This document shows positions 32,147 through 40,417 of a stretch of DNA of 64,000 nt, piece by piece. How positions within the stretch are numbered: position 1 is the stretch's first letter; each line of letters opens with the position of its first letter. The stretch covers positions 112,618 to 176,617 of the forward strand of contig CAJULG010000005.1 of the NCBI GenBank assembly GCA_910587045.1. Reading direction: 5' to 3'. The stretch comes from an uncultured Lachnospiraceae bacterium. Lineage in GTDB: Bacteria > Bacillota > Clostridia > Lachnospirales > Lachnospiraceae. A model generated the notes under the pieces. The model saw only the letters and a list, made by a program, of their open reading frames with translations. It did not search any database and had not been told where the DNA came from. A program made the translations under genes and the position numbers.

Positions 32147-32938
32147 TTATAAATCACCTAATGTCTGTAATGCAGATTGCTTAATGATCGGTTGAAAATG
32201 CTCTGCAATATGGTATGGCATTGCATAAGTGGTTCTGATCTTTGAACCAAACTCGCATAAGGTATTGCATACCAGATTGAATTCATCAGATGTATGTTCC
32301 GAACGGTTCAGAATCAGATAGTATTGAGAATCCTTCGGATTCTTAAATAATGTATTCTCACCGTCATAGATTCCCCGCAGCTGCTCGGCAGCAGAGGTGA
32401 CATTGCTCAGGGAAGAAAAGACAAAGATGCGGTAAATGTCATAGCCTGCCGGCTGTTCTCGTTCAGCAGAGGTCTTCTTTGCCGATGAGGAGGTACCGGT
32501 CTGCTTTTGTTCTGATGCGTTGCGGACAGCTTCCAGATTCTCTACGATATTACCAAGAACATCAAAGATGCTTGTGGATTCGGAAGAAGCATATTCCTCG
32601 TCTTCGTCCTCATCATTATCATCATCGTATTCATCATAATCTTCGGAAGTCGGTTTCGTAAACTTTGAAAAGCGTGTATCCAGTTCTTCCGGATCCTCCA
32701 CCTTGGTAATAATAAGAATTAAACAGTCAGGGTTGACTGGAATTGCCTCTATCATTAAAGGAATATCTCCAACCTCAAATCCAACATCGTCAGAAGCCTT
32801 CTGCATCATATCACGAAATAATGCTTTTGCCCGGTCTGTACCATATGCAAGTTCCGTAAGACGTATATTATGATCTGCTAAATCTGATTTGTTCAAAGTA
32901 CAACGAATTTGATTCTCATTTAATTTCTCAATTTTCAT
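32147..32938 (-). CDS. mecA: Adaptor protein MecA
   Basis: The 263-residue protein begins MKIEKLNENQIRCTLNKSDL, the usual MecA/NegA start, and has the N-terminal substrate-binding domain (AKALFRDMMQKASDDVGFEV) and the C-terminal ClpC-binding domain (YDIYRIFVFSSLSNVTSAAE). A strongly acidic linker, DEYDDDNDEDEDEEY, joins them. MecA delivers substrates to the ClpC ATPase for ClpP degradation. AAGGAGATGATTCG lies just before the ATG. It is monocistronic and convergent with tkt. Confidence 0.92.
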   Translation of the reverse strand: MKIEKLNENQIRCTLNKSDLADHNIRLTELAYGTDRAKALFRDMMQKASDDVGFEVGDIPLMIEAIPVNPDCLILIITKVEDPEELDTRFSKFTKPTSEDYDEYDDDNDEDEDEEYASSESTSIFDVLGNIVENLEAVRNASEQKQTGTSSSAKKTSAEREQPAGYDIYRIFVFSSLSNVTSAAEQLRGIYDGENTLFKNPKDSQYYLILNRSEHTSDEFNLVCNTLCEFGSKIRTTYAMPYHIAEHFQPIIKQSALQTLGDL

Positions 32939-33494
32939 CGAATCATCTCCTTTTCGTTATAATACGGGTATAAAAACATTTCGTGCATAGGTGTACTCTT
33001 AGTTTATCACAAAATAGTCATATGTAAAGAGGATTTATACGGTAATTTTGTAAATTTTATTGAAAATCCTAAAAAAAGCGTTGTATTATGTCAAATTTTA
33101 GGTTATACTCTTACACAGAGATGACCTAATAATAAAAAAGGAGGTTTATTTGTAAGAATCCGGATCAGTTCTGATCTTCTAACGGGTTCTGATCTTGAGA
33201 ATCAATTCTGTCTCGCATCCGGTCCGTCTCTGTTTTCAAAAAAGCAAATTAAAATACGAACACCATACACAGAACGGTATCCGGCTTATGTCTCACAATG
33301 TCTGCACCTGGATGAAAAAGGAAGCATGTACCATGCCTGTCCTATTCTGTGTATGATTCAGTGAGGTGATGCCCGTTTACGATTGATCAATAAATAAACC
33401 AGAATAAATAATTACACAGCTTATGACATTACAAGTAAAATCTGTGTGCTGATTGGCAAAGGGAAGCAGGTACCGTCCCATTGGTGCCTGCTTC
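32939..33494. other. 556-base interval without an annotated gene
   Basis: This interval holds a plus-strand promoter-like pair (TTGTAT 33081-33086, 17 bases, TATACT 33104-33109) and a perfect ribosome-binding site AAAAAAGGAGGT (33134-33145). The frame at 33146-33364 is open for 72 codons but has no ATG, GTG or TTG near that site. GTTCTGATCTT is repeated at 33168 and 33186, and an 11-base inverted repeat, CATACACAGAA (33264-33274) with TTCTGTGTATG (33345-33355), encloses ~70 bases. A terminator closes the interval. It may hold a small structured RNA or a decayed short gene; I recognise neither. Confidence 0.45.
33463..33493. terminator. Terminator at the end of the amidase gene
   Basis: GAAGCAGGTACC and GGTGCCTGCTTC form a 12-base stem (one G-U) around an eight-base loop. 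It lies directly after the minus-strand amidase stop and could also end a plus-strand transcript from the gene-free interval. Confidence 0.75.
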
Positions 33495-34190
33495 TTACTT
33501 TGCTTCTAACAGGTTCAGATAGGTTCTGACGCCTTTTGATATAGCATAGGCAATTCTGTCCTGATATATATCTGTATTCAGCAGAGCAGATTCTGTCGGG
33601 TTCGACAGAAAACCGCATTCCACAATGACCGCAGGGCAACTGACATTTTTTAAGATATAGTAAGAGTCATTGGATTTATGCTGTCTTGTGTTTTCCGGAT
33701 CAGCGGTATCAACCAGCGCTGTCTGGATACATTCTGCCAGCTGCTGACTGTTATCAGAAGAGTGGTAGTAGAAGGTCTGTGCGCCATGCTCCTTTTTGGA
33801 GGGAAAGCTGTTCTGATGGATACTGATCATCAGCTCCGGATGATATTCTTCAATAAATGCGACACGATTCCGCATATCGGACTGTTTTTTGTTGCTGGCG
33901 CCGGGATCACACAGACTGCAGTCTTCCTCCCGGGTAAGGTATACCAGACAATCCTGGGCCTCCAGGTAGTCTTTTAGACGCAGGGCAATGGCAAGGTTAA
34001 TATCCTTTTCCAGCAGATTATCAGCAGAAACCTTTCCAGGGTCAAAACCGCCGTGGCCTACATCAATGACAACAACCTTGCATTCCCTTGACTGCTGGAA
34101 CACGTCGATAAAAGGAAGACGTATGCACAGGGTCAGCAAAAGAAGAAATAAAAAAACGATCAGCAGCGTATGGTTTTTTATTTTTTCCAT
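33495..34190 (-). CDS. N-acetylmuramoyl-L-alanine amidase (Amidase_3, CwlD-like)
   Basis: This 231-residue protein has an N-terminal membrane anchor (TLLIVFLFLLLLTLCIRLPF) and a zinc amidase domain. Metal and catalytic residues are visible: His in VVIDVGHGGFDPG, Glu in NLLEKDINLA, His in MISIHQNSF and the catalytic Glu in AVIVECGFLSNPTE. It cleaves the amide between muramic acid and L-alanine in peptidoglycan. Size and single-anchor layout resemble CwlD, which makes muramic-delta-lactam in spore cortex, but no sporulation signal is visible here. The ATG at 34190 has GAGG seven bases upstream; 34202 does not. Confidence 0.9.
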   Translation of the reverse strand: MEKIKNHTLLIVFLFLLLLTLCIRLPFIDVFQQSRECKVVVIDVGHGGFDPGKVSADNLLEKDINLAIALRLKDYLEAQDCLVYLTREEDCSLCDPGASNKKQSDMRNRVAFIEEYHPELMISIHQNSFPSKKEHGAQTFYYHSSDNSQQLAECIQTALVDTADPENTRQHKSNDSYYILKNVSCPAVIVECGFLSNPTESALLNTDIYQDRIAYAISKGVRTYLNLLEAK

Positions 34191-34308
34191 GGAAAACCTC
34201 AAAAATTATAAAAAAACTGTCGTTATATTATATTCTTGTGCTATAATTTTCATGCATGGAACGTTCGATGCAAAATGACGATAAATTACGGGGTAAAAGA
34301 AAGAAAAA

Positions 34309-35370
34309 ATGAATACAATAATTGCAGTGGCAGAACGCGATATTACGGAAGAACAGCCGAGTCAGGCATTGGAGCAGGCAGCCGGGATCCTTAAACAGGG
34401 AGGACTGGTAGCATTTCCTACGGAAACGGTATATGGGCTGGGGGGAGATGCGTTGCGCAGTGAGGCTTCCGAAAAAATATATGCAGCCAAAGGCAGACCT
34501 TCTGATAATCCGCTTATTGTCCATATAGCAAAGGAAGAGGATCTGCAGAGGCTTGCAAGGGAGATACCGGAGAAGGCATATCAGCTGATGGATGTATTCT
34601 GGCCGGGGCCGATGACTATGATATTTTACAAGCAGCCTGTCGTGCCGGACAGCACCACCGGAGGACTGGACACAGTTGCAGTCCGTATGCCTGCCCATAA
34701 CGTGGCCTATGAGCTGATCCGGCGGTCCGGGATCCTGATCGCGGCTCCCAGTGCCAATCTGTCCGGGCGTCCCAGTCCCACCAGCGCCGATCATGTCCGG
34801 GAGGATCTGGATGGAAGGATTGACATGATCCTGGATGGAGGAGACTGCCGGTACGGGATAGAATCAACGATCGTCGACATGACCGGAGAGATACCCGTGA
34901 TCTTGCGTCCGGGATATATCACAAAGGAAATGCTCGAGCAGGTGATCGGAACCGTGGAGGTGGATCCGGGTATATCCGGCCTTCTTCCGGAAATGAAGCC
35001 GAAGGCGCCGGGTATGAAGTATACGCATTATGCACCGAAGGGTATTATGTATATTGTAGAGGGCGATTCCCGGAAGAGTGTGATCCGGTGCATTAACCGT
35101 CTTGTCAGGGAGCGTCAGGCTGCCGGCTGCCGGGTGGGAGTGCTGGCAACCCGGTATAATGCCATGGCGTATGAAGCAGATGAAGTGCTGGTGGTAGGTG
35201 ACCGGTCGGATGAACTGATGATCTCCTCTCGGCTTTATCGTACCCTGCGGGAGTTCGATCAGAGAGGCGTAGATTATATTTATTCCGAATCCTTTGCCGG
35301 AAGCGGCCTTGGAAGGGCGATCATGAACCGCCTGCTGAAGGCGGCAGGGTATCGGGTAATACAGGTGTAG
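34309..35370 (+). CDS. L-threonylcarbamoyladenylate synthase (Sua5/YwlC type)
   Basis: The 353-residue protein contains the YrdC-type domain (GGLVAFPTETVYGLGGDALR, KGRPSDNPLIVHIA, PAHNVAYELIRRSGILIAAP) and a C-terminal Sua5 domain (PGMKYTHYAPKGIMYIVEG ... GLGRAIMNRLLKAA). It makes threonylcarbamoyl-AMP from threonine, bicarbonate and ATP for t6A37 modification of tRNAs. The two-domain length is the Sua5 form, not the short TsaC form. Only a weak purine stretch precedes the ATG. rpiB follows 58 bases downstream, a neighbour pairing also seen in other Bacillota. Confidence 0.95.
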   Translation: MNTIIAVAERDITEEQPSQALEQAAGILKQGGLVAFPTETVYGLGGDALRSEASEKIYAAKGRPSDNPLIVHIAKEEDLQRLAREIPEKAYQLMDVFWPGPMTMIFYKQPVVPDSTTGGLDTVAVRMPAHNVAYELIRRSGILIAAPSANLSGRPSPTSADHVREDLDGRIDMILDGGDCRYGIESTIVDMTGEIPVILRPGYITKEMLEQVIGTVEVDPGISGLLPEMKPKAPGMKYTHYAPKGIMYIVEGDSRKSVIRCINRLVRERQAAGCRVGVLATRYNAMAYEADEVLVVGDRSDELMISSRLYRTLREFDQRGVDYIYSESFAGSGLGRAIMNRLLKAAGYRVIQV

Positions 35371-35428
35371 GAAGTTAAGAAACCAGAGCAGAAAAGAGAA
35401 AAAGAAAAAAAGGAGCAGGAGAAGAAGC

Positions 35429-35857
35429 ATGATAGCATTAGGAAATGACCATGGCGGATATGCGCTGAAGCAGGAGGTTATAAAATATCTGGAGGCGCAG
35501 GGAATAGAATATAAGGATTATGGCTGCTGCAGTGAAGCATCCTGTGATTATCCGGTTTATGCCAAAGCAGTAGCAGAAGCAGTGGCGGCCGGAACGTGTG
35601 AGAAGGGTATTCTCATATGCGGGACGGGGATCGGAATGTCAATCGCAGCCAATAAGGTGCCGGGGATCCGGGCCGCAGTCTGTCATGACTGCTTTAGCGC
35701 CCAGGCAACCAGGGAGCATAACAATGCCAATATTCTTGCCATGGGAGCAAGGGTGATCGGGCCGGGACTGGCAGTAAAGATCGTGGATATTTTTCTGAAC
35801 ACGGCTTTTTCTGAAGATGAGAGACATATCCGGAGGATTCAGATGCTGGAAGGATAG
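35429..35857 (+). CDS. rpiB: Ribose 5-phosphate isomerase B
   Basis: This 142-residue protein begins MIALGNDHGGYALKQEVIKY and has the RpiB/LacAB signatures GILICGTGIGMSIAANK, with the active-site Cys, and REHNNANILAMGARVIG. It interconverts ribose 5-phosphate and ribulose 5-phosphate in the pentose phosphate pathway. AGGAGCAGGAGAAGAAGC precedes the ATG. It is probably co-transcribed with the threonylcarbamoyl-AMP synthase gene. Length is normal. Confidence 0.94.
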   Translation: MIALGNDHGGYALKQEVIKYLEAQGIEYKDYGCCSEASCDYPVYAKAVAEAVAAGTCEKGILICGTGIGMSIAANKVPGIRAAVCHDCFSAQATREHNNANILAMGARVIGPGLAVKIVDIFLNTAFSEDERHIRRIQMLEG

Positions 35858-35889
35858 TAATCAGCAGTATAGTTTTATCGTTTTTATTA

Positions 35890-35918
35890 TAGACATTTTT
35901 TAGAAGATTTAGTATAAT
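35890..35918 (+). promoter_or_regulatory. Promoter of the atp operon
   Basis: TAGACA (35890-35895), 17 bases, TATAAT (35913-35918), 21 bases before the first ATG. The short leader contains ACGAGGTGAGAG, the ribosome-binding site of atpZ. Confidence 0.75.
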
Positions 35919-35939
35919 TTACAACGAGGTGAGAGAATC

Positions 35940-36188
35940 ATGAGGGAATACAGACAGGTATTTAAGATGATAGCATTGATTTCCCAGGTAGGAATCACGA
36001 TGCTGTCTTCTGTTTTTGTCTGTGGACTGATTGGTTATTTTATTGACAGCCGCTTTGGAACCCATACGTTTATTGTATTTCTGATCTTTGGGATCGCAGG
36101 CGGTTACCGGGCAGTTTATTCCCTGATCAGGCAGTTTATTGAGAAGAAGGAGGATCAGGAGCATGAAGAGACTGAATCCCACCGTTAG
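35940..36188 (+). CDS. AtpZ/AtpI-type accessory protein of the F0F1-ATPase
   Basis: This 82-residue protein has two membrane helices (ISQVGITMLSSVFVCGLIGY and FIVFLIFGIAGGYRAVYSL) joined by a short DSRFG turn, and a charged C-terminal tail. This is the AtpZ/DUF5665-like shape, often encoded first in Bacillota atp operons and thought to help c-ring assembly or Mg2+ handling. It overlaps the next gene by 26 bases, so the two are translationally linked. Its GAGGTGAGAG lies well placed before the ATG. Confidence 0.8.
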   Translation: MREYRQVFKMIALISQVGITMLSSVFVCGLIGYFIDSRFGTHTFIVFLIFGIAGGYRAVYSLIRQFIEKKEDQEHEETESHR

Positions 36189-36561
36189 GGATATGCTGGC
36201 TGGCGCCTTGTTATATGGAATTATTGTAGAGATCATTGGATTAATCTTTGTAGAGAACCGGCTGAGCTACAGCCTGGGGGTCCTTGTGGGTTATATCTGT
36301 GTGGCCGGCATGATCTGTCATATGTATCTGGTACTGGAAAAGGCACTGGACATGGAGCCGGACTCTGCATCAAAGTATAGTCTGCGAAATAATATATTGC
36401 GGTATGTGATCCTGGCGCTGGTGCTGGTGCTGGCAGCGGCGATACCGCAGGTAAGCGTTATTTCGGCAGTGATCATGATCTACGGTATGAATATCTCGGC
36501 ATTTCTACAGCCGCAGATTAACAAATACATTACCTCAAAAATCTTTAAAGAAAGAAGGTGA
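36163..36561 (+). CDS. atpI: ATP synthase subunit I
   Basis: The 132-residue protein has four predicted membrane helices (MLAGALLYGIIVEIIGLIF, LGVLVGYICVAGMICHMYL, YVILALVLVLAAAIPQV and VISAVIMIYGMNISAFLQ) and a short basic tail. This fits ATP synthase protein I, which in Na+ and H+ enzymes helps assemble the c-ring. The ATG at 36163 has AGGATCAGGAGC upstream and lies inside the end of the previous gene; an earlier reading from 36139 would be Arg-rich and lacks support. It is followed four bases later by atpB. Confidence 0.82.
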   Translation: MKRLNPTVRDMLAGALLYGIIVEIIGLIFVENRLSYSLGVLVGYICVAGMICHMYLVLEKALDMEPDSASKYSLRNNILRYVILALVLVLAAAIPQVSVISAVIMIYGMNISAFLQPQINKYITSKIFKERR

Positions 36562-36565
36562 GCGT

Positions 36566-37330
36566 ATGGTGAATATGGCAGCCAATGCCCCAGGGCTACT
36601 AACGGGTATTGGTGGAATGCAGGTTGTATTATCCGGAGAAAAGACAGTAGATTTCTTCATTCATGAACTGGTCCCGATTAATTTTTTCGGACAGACAGTC
36701 TATATAACGACAACCCATGTCTGCGAATTGATTATCATTGTGGGAATCATTATTTTTGCATTAGTAGCAAGGCATAAGATTATGCATGCGGAAGAGATTC
36801 CAAGGGGATTTCAGAATGTGGTGGAGCTTCTGGTGGAAACACTGGAGAAGTATGTACATGGAACCATGGGAAAGCATGGGACGAAAGTCTATGTGAACTA
36901 TGTGGGCACCATAATGCTGTTCATTCTGCTGTGTAATATATCTGGTCTGATAGGACTTCGAGCGCCGACAGCGGATTACGAGGTTACCCTGTGTCTGGCA
37001 GTGATTTCAGTGGTCATGATACAGTATAACAATGTAAAATGGAACAAATTTGGAGCAATTACGAATTTATTCCAGCCAATACCGCTATTGTTCCCGATCA
37101 ATCTGATCGGTGAAGTGGCCACCGTCGTTTCCCTGTCCCTGCGTTTGTTTGGTAACGTAATGGCAGGAACCGTCATGATCAGCTTATACTACACGTTGAT
37201 GCCGGTGTTTGCGACCATTGGTATACCGGCAGCATTGCATGCATATCTGGATGTGTTCTCAGGAGCGATCCAGGCCTATGTATTTACCATGTTGACGATG
37301 GTATTCATTACCAACAAAATAGAAGGTTAA
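36566..37330 (+). CDS. atpB: F0 subunit a of ATP synthase
   Basis: This 254-residue membrane protein has the subunit-a pattern. It contains GFQNVVELLVETLEKYV in the cytoplasmic loop, and the essential Arg helix as SLSLRLFGNVMAGTVMISLY. A final helix, GAIQAYVFTMLTMVFITN, follows. The conserved Arg faces the c-ring glutamate and drives ion release. AAAGGTGAGCGT precedes the ATG at 36566; a methionine at 36575 is a possible alternative. Together with the c subunit it defines ion choice. Confidence 0.95.
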   Translation: MVNMAANAPGLLTGIGGMQVVLSGEKTVDFFIHELVPINFFGQTVYITTTHVCELIIIVGIIIFALVARHKIMHAEEIPRGFQNVVELLVETLEKYVHGTMGKHGTKVYVNYVGTIMLFILLCNISGLIGLRAPTADYEVTLCLAVISVVMIQYNNVKWNKFGAITNLFQPIPLLFPINLIGEVATVVSLSLRLFGNVMAGTVMISLYYTLMPVFATIGIPAALHAYLDVFSGAIQAYVFTMLTMVFITNKIEG

Positions 37331-37356
37331 TATTATGAAAATGGAGGAAATTTAGA

Positions 37357-37632
37357 ATGAGTCAGATCACAAACGAAGGTTTAATTTTAGCATGTTCCGC
37401 ACTTGGTGCCGGTATCGCGATGATTGCCGGTGTTGGTCCTGGTATTGGACAGGGTATTGCAGCAGGCCATGGTGCAGCAGCAGTCGGACGGAATCCGGGA
37501 GCAAAGGGTGATATCATGTCAACCATGCTTCTTGGACAGGCAGTAGCAGAGACCACAGGTCTTTACGGTCTGGTTATCGCCCTGTTATTAATGTATGCAA
37601 ATCCGATGTTAAGCAGATTCCTGAAGCTGTAA
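37357..37632 (+). CDS. atpE: F0 subunit c of ATP synthase, Na+-type signature
   Basis: The 91-residue protein is a two-helix hairpin. The residues that bind Na+ in Ilyobacter tartaricus are all present at the same positions: Gln32 (GVGPGIGQG), Val63, Glu65, Thr66 (serine in Ilyobacter) and Tyr70 (VAETTGLY). H+-type c subunits lack the Gln and Ser/Thr partners. I therefore infer a Na+-translocating enzyme. AATGGAGGAAATTTAGA lies before the ATG. The gene is in the expected place between a and b subunits. Confidence 0.95.
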   Translation: MSQITNEGLILACSALGAGIAMIAGVGPGIGQGIAAGHGAAAVGRNPGAKGDIMSTMLLGQAVAETTGLYGLVIALLLMYANPMLSRFLKL

Positions 37633-37674
37633 TAAGGATGTATTTCCTAAAATAAGCTGAAAGGAGGCTAGGAC

Positions 37675-38238
37675 GTGTTAGATTTGTGTATTGGAATGAG
37701 CAGTACAGTTGCTGTACTGGAAGGACGTGTATTCGGTCTGGATGCCCAGCTTGCAGTTGGTATTCTGGTTCAGGCGATCGCAATTTTCCTGTTGTTTGCG
37801 TTTCTTTCTTTCATACTCTTCGAGCCGGTTAAAAAGGTTCTGAATAACCGTACCGAACGGATTAAGAATGATATTGAAAGTGCCAGACGGGATAAAGAGG
37901 AAGCAGCGAAGCTGAAAGAAGAGTATGATGGCAAGATTCAGTCTGCGGATACGGAAGTGCAGGAGATTTTAAGTGAAGCACGGAAAAAGGCGAAGAAGCG
38001 GGAAAATGATATTATTGATGAAGCCACGGAAGAGGCGGCAAGGGTAAAGAACCGTGCCAGCCAGGAGATTGAGCTTGAGAAATCAAAGGCGCAGGACGAG
38101 ATCCGTCAGGAGATCATCAAGGTTGCGACTGCCATGGCAGCGAAGATCATAACCGTTTCTCTGAGTGAGCAGCAGCAGAATGATTTGTTGGAAGAGACCT
38201 TGAAGGAAATGGGTGATGACACATGGCTAAGCAGGTAA
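37675..38238 (+). CDS. atpF: F0 subunit b of ATP synthase
   Basis: The 187-residue protein has one N-terminal membrane helix (LVQAIAIFLLFAFLSFILF) and a long charged coiled coil (RTERIKNDIESARRDKEEAA onward), the peripheral stalk. I use the GTG start at 37675 because AAAGGAGG (37660-37667) lies seven bases upstream; the first ATG is seven codons later. The extra ~20 residues before the helix are longer than in many b subunits. The end overlaps atpH by 16 bases. Confidence 0.92.
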   Translation: MLDLCIGMSSTVAVLEGRVFGLDAQLAVGILVQAIAIFLLFAFLSFILFEPVKKVLNNRTERIKNDIESARRDKEEAAKLKEEYDGKIQSADTEVQEILSEARKKAKKRENDIIDEATEEAARVKNRASQEIELEKSKAQDEIRQEIIKVATAMAAKIITVSLSEQQQNDLLEETLKEMGDDTWLSR

Positions 38239-38762
38239 ATTCTACTTATGGTGATGCACTCTTTGACCTGGCAGTGGAAGAGAAGCAGGTGGACTCTATT
38301 CTGGAGGAGCTGACAGGGCTGCTTCAGATCATGGAGGAGAATGAAGAGCTGCTTACACTTATGACGCATCCTGAGGTTCTGAAGGATGATAAGCTGAAGA
38401 TGCTGGAGAATATCTTCAAGGGCAGAGTCAGTGATGCGGTCATGGGTACGCTGCTGATCGTCGTGAAGAATGACCGGAGTGCAGAACTCCCGGCAATCTG
38501 TGCATATGTCATTGGCAGATTGAAGGAATATAAACGGATCGGGATCGCCTATGTGACCTCGGCAGCCCCGCTGACGCAGGAGCAGAAGGCGAAGATAGAA
38601 GAACGATTGATTGCTACGACCGATTATGTAACCATGGAAATGCATTATAAGGAAGATGCTTCCCTGATCGGCGGTCTGATCATCCGTATGGAAGACCGGG
38701 TGGTGGACAGTAGCATTAAAAGACAGTTAGAGAGAATGTCTGCAACACTCTCTCAGGGCTAA
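38223..38762 (+). CDS. atpH: F1 subunit delta of ATP synthase
   Basis: This is a 179-residue protein with the N-terminal helical bundle (YGDALFDLAVEEKQVDSILE) and a C-terminal domain ending LIIRMEDRVVDSSIKRQLER, the delta/OSCP signature GG-x-I-x3-D. It links the b-subunit stalk to the alpha-beta crown. It overlaps the end of atpF, so expression is coupled. A gap of about 130 bases then precedes atpA, somewhat longer than the other junctions. Confidence 0.93.
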   Translation: MAKQVNSTYGDALFDLAVEEKQVDSILEELTGLLQIMEENEELLTLMTHPEVLKDDKLKMLENIFKGRVSDAVMGTLLIVVKNDRSAELPAICAYVIGRLKEYKRIGIAYVTSAAPLTQEQKAKIEERLIATTDYVTMEMHYKEDASLIGGLIIRMEDRVVDSSIKRQLERMSATLSQG

Positions 38763-38893
38763 GGGAATGTCATAAAATAATCAAATTGCAGGTCAGGATG
38801 CGCAGATGCGCATGCGGTTCATAAGGCGTCCTCCACATGAGATGATTCCTTATGAAGAGAATAAAAAATACAGAAAGAAGGTGCCGAGGCTCC

Positions 38894-40402
38894 ATGAATT
38901 TAAGACCAGAAGAGATTAGTTCTGTCATTAAAGAGCAGATTAAGAATTATTCCGTTCAGCTGGAAACCGCAGATGTTGGTACGGTCATCCAGGTGGCAGA
39001 CGGCGTTGTTCGTATTCATGGCTTGGAAAGTGCGATGCAGGGTGAGCTGCTTGCATTTCCGAATGACGTATATGGAATGGTCATGAACTTAGAGGTTGAT
39101 AATGTTGGTGCTGTATTACTTGGTAACACCAGTAATGTTAATGAAGGCGATACGGTGAAGACGACTGGACGGGTTGTTGAGGTTCCGGTTGGAGATGCGA
39201 TGCTTGGCAGAGTAGTCAATGCATTAGGCCAGCCGATTGATGGCAAGGGTCCGATCCAGTCATCCAGAAGCAGACAGATCGAACGTGTGGCTTCCGGTGT
39301 AATCAGCCGGAAATCCGTTGATACACCGTTACAGACCGGTATTAAGGCGATCGATGCGATGGTTCCGATCGGAAGAGGCCAGCGTGAGCTGATCATTGGT
39401 GACCGTCAGACCGGTAAGACTGCGATCGCTATAGACACGATCATCAATCAGAAGGGACAGGGCGTTAATTGTATCTATGTTGCGATCGGTCAGAAGGCTT
39501 CTACCGTTGCATCAATCGTAAAGACTCTGACGGAATATGGTGCTATGGATTATACGACGATCGTTGCATCCACAGCGTCAGAACCGGCTCCGTTACAGTA
39601 TATTGCACCATATGCAGGATGTGCGATCGGTGAGGAATGGATGGAGGAAGGAAAGGATGTACTGGTCGTATACGATGATCTGAGCAAGCATGCAACCGCT
39701 TATCGTACACTCTCCTTACTGCTCCGCAGACCACCAGGACGTGAGGCATATCCGGGTGATGTATTCTATCTGCACAGTCGTCTGTTAGAGCGTGCAGCAA
39801 GATTATCCGATGAATTCGGCGGCGGTTCCTTAACCGCGCTTCCGATCATTGAAACACAGGCCGGTGACGTATCTGCGTATATTCCGACCAACGTTATTTC
39901 AATCACGGATGGACAGATTTATCTGGAAACAGAGATGTTCAATTCCGGTTTCCGTCCGGCGGTAAATGCGGGTCTTTCCGTATCCCGGGTTGGCGGTTCC
40001 GCTCAGATTGGCGCCATGAAGAAGGTTGCGGCTCCGATTCGTGTGGAGTTAGCACAGTATCGTGAATTAGCAGCGTTCTCTCAGTTCGGTTCGGATCTGG
40101 ATGCAGATACCAAGGAACGACTGGCACAGGGTGAACGGATTCAGGAGATGCTGAAGCAGCCACAGTACGGGCCAATGCCGGTAGAGCGTCAGGTGGTCAT
40201 TATCTATGCGACCACGAAGAAGTTCCTGCTGGATATTCCTGCAGAGGAGGTTCAGCGGTTCGAGAAGGAGCTGTTTGAATTTATTGACACCAAATATCCG
40301 GAGATCTTTGAGACGATCCGTACCAATAAGAAGCTGGATGAATCCTTAGAGGAAATGATGATAAAGGCAATTACTGAGTTCAAGGCTGAGTTTGTAAAGT
40401 AG
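38894..40402 (+). CDS. atpA: F1 subunit alpha of ATP synthase
   Basis: The protein of about 502 residues begins MNLRPEEISSVIKEQIKNYS and has the nucleotide-binding P-loop GDRQTGKTAIA and the alpha signature PAVNAGLSVSRVGGSAQ. It is the non-catalytic nucleotide-binding subunit of the F1 hexamer. The ATG at 38894 has GAAGGTGCCGAGG upstream and matches the family N-terminus; reading from 38852 adds 14 atypical residues. Length is normal. Confidence 0.96.
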   Translation: MNLRPEEISSVIKEQIKNYSVQLETADVGTVIQVADGVVRIHGLESAMQGELLAFPNDVYGMVMNLEVDNVGAVLLGNTSNVNEGDTVKTTGRVVEVPVGDAMLGRVVNALGQPIDGKGPIQSSRSRQIERVASGVISRKSVDTPLQTGIKAIDAMVPIGRGQRELIIGDRQTGKTAIAIDTIINQKGQGVNCIYVAIGQKASTVASIVKTLTEYGAMDYTTIVASTASEPAPLQYIAPYAGCAIGEEWMEEGKDVLVVYDDLSKHATAYRTLSLLLRRPPGREAYPGDVFYLHSRLLERAARLSDEFGGGSLTALPIIETQAGDVSAYIPTNVISITDGQIYLETEMFNSGFRPAVNAGLSVSRVGGSAQIGAMKKVAAPIRVELAQYRELAAFSQFGSDLDADTKERLAQGERIQEMLKQPQYGPMPVERQVVIIYATTKKFLLDIPAEEVQRFEKELFEFIDTKYPEIFETIRTNKKLDESLEEMMIKAITEFKAEFVK

Positions 40403-40417
40403 TGGAGGTGACGAATT

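Noticed and set aside
33146..33364. 72-codon open frame behind a strong ribosome-binding site as a gene
   Set aside because: No ATG, GTG or TTG starts it at a usable distance, and the product resembles nothing I know; kept only as an observation.
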